Assembly: GCF_001468395.1 (NCBI RefSeq) | Contig: NZ_LNSG01000003.1 | Span: 62,001-126,000 of the forward strand | Reading direction: 5' to 3' | DNA length: 64,000 bases | From: Sphingopyxis sp. H073 | Lineage (GTDB): Bacteria > Pseudomonadota > Alphaproteobacteria > Sphingomonadales > Sphingomonadaceae | In this document: positions 62,567 through 64,000 of the stretch, piece after piece | How positions within the stretch are numbered: position 1 is the stretch's first letter | Layout of the letters: each line of letters opens with the position of its first letter | Notes under the pieces: model-generated | Seen by the model: only the letters and a program-made list of their open reading frames with translations | What the model was told of the DNA's origin: nothing | Database searches by the model: none | Position numbers and translations under genes: made by a program

Positions 62567-62604
62567 AAAAAAGGGGCGGTCCGGAAACGGGCCGCCCCTT
62601 TTCG
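62567..62604 (+). terminator. Terminator of rpsD, usable in both directions
   Basis: An 11-bp stem AAAAGGGGCGG (62569-62579) with CCGCCCCTTTT (62592-62602), T-rich on one side and A-rich on the other, 22 bp after rpsD. The convergent peptidase gene ends at 62620, so it can serve both. Confidence 0.85.
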
Positions 62605-62619
62605 TTTAACCGGCCTTCC

Positions 62620-64000
62620 TCAATGCGGCAGGAAGGCCGAAATCTTCCGCAGCATTTCGGTGCGGGCCTCCGACGCCTCGAGCGCGTGGCCGAGGTCGGG
62701 ATATTCGACGAGTTCGACGCGCTTCTTCGCGCCCTCGAGTACGCGCTTCATCGTGCGCGACTGCGCGATCGCGACATTCTGGTCGAGCGTGCCGTGGAAC
62801 ATCAGCACCGGCGCCTTGATCGCCCCCGCATTTTCTGCGGGCGATCCCTCGCGAATATGCGGCCCCGTCCCGATGAACTTGCCCTCGATGCGGCCGGTGC
62901 CGTCGCGTGACGCCTCATCCTTCAATTGCGCGAGGTCGGTGACCGGCGCGATCGCGACGATCGACTTGAACAGGTCGGGTGCGAGTACCCCCGATTGCAG
63001 CGCGGCATAGCCGCCATAGGACCAGCCGACGATCGACAGCTTCGCAGGATCGGCGCCCTCTTTCACCAGCCAGCGGCCGGCGTCGGTCACATCGCCCACC
63101 GCGGTGCGCCACGACTGGAAACCGTTGTTCTGATACCATTGGTCACCGAAGCCCGCCGAGCCGCGATAATTGGGCTGCAGCACCGCATAGCCGCTTTGCG
63201 CGAAATATTGCGCCAGCCAGTCGAAGCCCCATTCATCGCGCGCCGAGGGTCCGCCGTGCGGCATCACGATCGCGGGCAGTCCCTTCGCGTCGGTTCGCCC
63301 GGGCGGCAGCGTCAGATAGCCCGGCACCAGCGTGCCATCGCTCGCAGGATAAGTGATCGCCTTTACCGGCGACAGTTTCACGGTCGCAAGCTGTTCGCGC
63401 GACAGCAAGAGCGGCCGCAGTTCCTTGGCGGCAGGTACATAGAGATAATAGGCGCCGGGATCGGTGTCGGATTCGGCGCGAACGATATAGCGGCTCTCGT
63501 CGGCCGACGCGTCGACGATCACCACGGGCTTCCCGCCCAGCGCCCGCGACAGCGAGTTCGTCATCTTCGCGATCGCGGGGTCGGTCATGACGGCGGTGCG
63601 CTGGTCGGTGGCATAGGACACGCCGACGATCCGACCGTTACGTCCGACGCGGACGATATCGTCGACGTCGACTTCGGGATGTTTGTAGATGGTCGTCGTC
63701 GTCCCGCTGCCATCGAGCGCCATCGCGACCACCGCCTGGCGGCCGTCGATCTTCTGGAAGCCATAGACGCGATCCGTCGCGGCATCGATCGCTGCCGGGC
63801 GGAATCCTTCGTCGGTCACGACGTCGCGCTGCGCCAGATATTGCCAGCTTCCGCCACCCTTCGGCCGGAAGGAATAGCGAACGACCGGATCATATTGCCC
63901 GACGCTGCTGGTATAGCCCTGCGTCTCCATGATGCGGACATTGCCCTGCCCGTCCGAGAGATAGTTGGTCGCATCACGGTTGGCCGATTCGACACGGCGC
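62620..64000 (-). CDS. S9 family (prolyl-oligopeptidase-type) peptidase, partial
   Basis: The frame is open to the window edge; at least 460 C-terminal residues are visible and the start is outside. A beta-propeller-like region (first part, with YSFRPKGGGSWQYL, AAIDAATDRVYGFQ) precedes the alpha/beta hydrolase domain. The catalytic Ser lies in IVGWSYGGYAAL, the Asp in FHGTLDQNVAIAQS, and the His in YPDLGHALEAS. VMPHGGPSARDEWGFD and PNYRGSAGFGDQW are typical S9 features. A periplasmic or secreted aminopeptidase role is usual, but its N-terminus is not seen. Confidence 0.9.
   Translation of the reverse strand, partial: RRVESANRDATNYLSDGQGNVRIMETQGYTSSVGQYDPVVRYSFRPKGGGSWQYLAQRDVVTDEGFRPAAIDAATDRVYGFQKIDGRQAVVAMALDGSGTTTTIYKHPEVDVDDIVRVGRNGRIVGVSYATDQRTAVMTDPAIAKMTNSLSRALGGKPVVIVDASADESRYIVRAESDTDPGAYYLYVPAAKELRPLLLSREQLATVKLSPVKAITYPASDGTLVPGYLTLPPGRTDAKGLPAIVMPHGGPSARDEWGFDWLAQYFAQSGYAVLQPNYRGSAGFGDQWYQNNGFQSWRTAVGDVTDAGRWLVKEGADPAKLSIVGWSYGGYAALQSGVLAPDLFKSIVAIAPVTDLAQLKDEASRDGTGRIEGKFIGTGPHIREGSPAENAGAIKAPVLMFHGTLDQNVAIAQSRTMKRVLEGAKKRVELVEYPDLGHALEASEARTEMLRKISAFLPH

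Noticed and set aside
1..64000. tRNA, rRNA, CRISPR, prophage or transposase
   Set aside because: I looked for TTCGA-type T-loops, spaced direct repeats and mobile-element proteins and found none that hold up.

Overview
This 64 kb window is a high-GC, gene-dense chromosomal segment from an alphaproteobacterium, almost certainly a member of the Sphingomonadales. Reasons: 5-aminolevulinate synthase of the Shemin pathway, a PEPxxWA-CTERM protein, BtaA/BtaB betaine-lipid genes, the carboxyspermidine route to spermidine, and the order pyrG-secG-tpiA / ppiD-trpE. A spermidine-making sphingomonad such as Sphingopyxis would fit, but the genus is inference. I see no rRNA, tRNA, CRISPR array, prophage, transposase or plasmid functions. 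It reads as core chromosome with short accessory patches.

Layout. 1-3.5 kb: a truncated secreted poly-proline protein, then plsY-dprA facing murI. 3.5-6.1 kb: hemA with an overlapping nitroreductase, facing an acetyltransferase. 6.1-9.6 kb: btaB and btaA, a small lipoprotein and a serine/threonine dehydratase. 9.6-16.7 kb: a polyamine region (carboxyspermidine synthase, a DUF486 membrane protein, a Tat-exported Ntn asparaginase, nspC, a cNMP-domain thioredoxin-reductase homologue, ornithine decarboxylase). 16.8-19 kb: a CoA-transferase and two tandem MAPEG proteins. 18.9-28.7 kb (minus): an RNA methyltransferase, nnr, a lipoprotein, ilvD, an N-formylglutamate amidohydrolase, ispE, a TPR protein and ETF-QO, mostly overlapping or nearly touching. 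28.8-33.1 kb (plus): a UDG-like protein, a lytic transglycosylase, moaB and a radical-SAM protein behind a LexA-type box. 33.1-41.4 kb (minus): acyl-CoA synthetase, dnaE, glutathione peroxidase, a secreted protein, lolD and lolC/E. 41.8-46.5 kb (minus): the PEP-CTERM protein, a Crp/Fnr regulator, pyrG, secG, tpiA. 46.6-54.7 kb (plus): ppiD, trpE, two unrelated enzymes, trpG-trpD-trpC. 55.0-57.4 kb: [2Fe-2S] ferredoxin and cysteine desulfurase (minus) facing an alpha/beta hydrolase. 57.4-61.4 kb: a 54-residue membrane protein, rpiB, glyA, a small membrane protein, nrdR, a truncated GIY-YIG protein, trmJ and a small exported protein. 61.4-64 kb: chorismate mutase, rpsD and a truncated S9 peptidase.

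How the parts connect. Ornithine decarboxylase supplies putrescine, and carboxyspermidine synthase plus NspC convert it to spermidine; the DUF486 protein in the cluster is a candidate exporter. BtaA and BtaB would make phosphorus-free betaine lipid. A 15-bp dyad resembling an iron (Fur-type) operator occurs in three intergenic regions, about 100 bp upstream of hemA and lolC and between cysteine desulfurase and the alpha/beta hydrolase. This suggests that haem, Fe-S and perhaps envelope functions share iron control.

No clearly new multi-gene system stands out. The observations most worth following are the probable ATT start of the TPR gene, the LexA-type box before the radical-SAM gene, the shared iron-box-like dyads (one beside an unexplained structured intergenic region), and the membrane protein and asparaginase embedded among the polyamine genes. 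All calls come from reading the sequence; no database search was possible.
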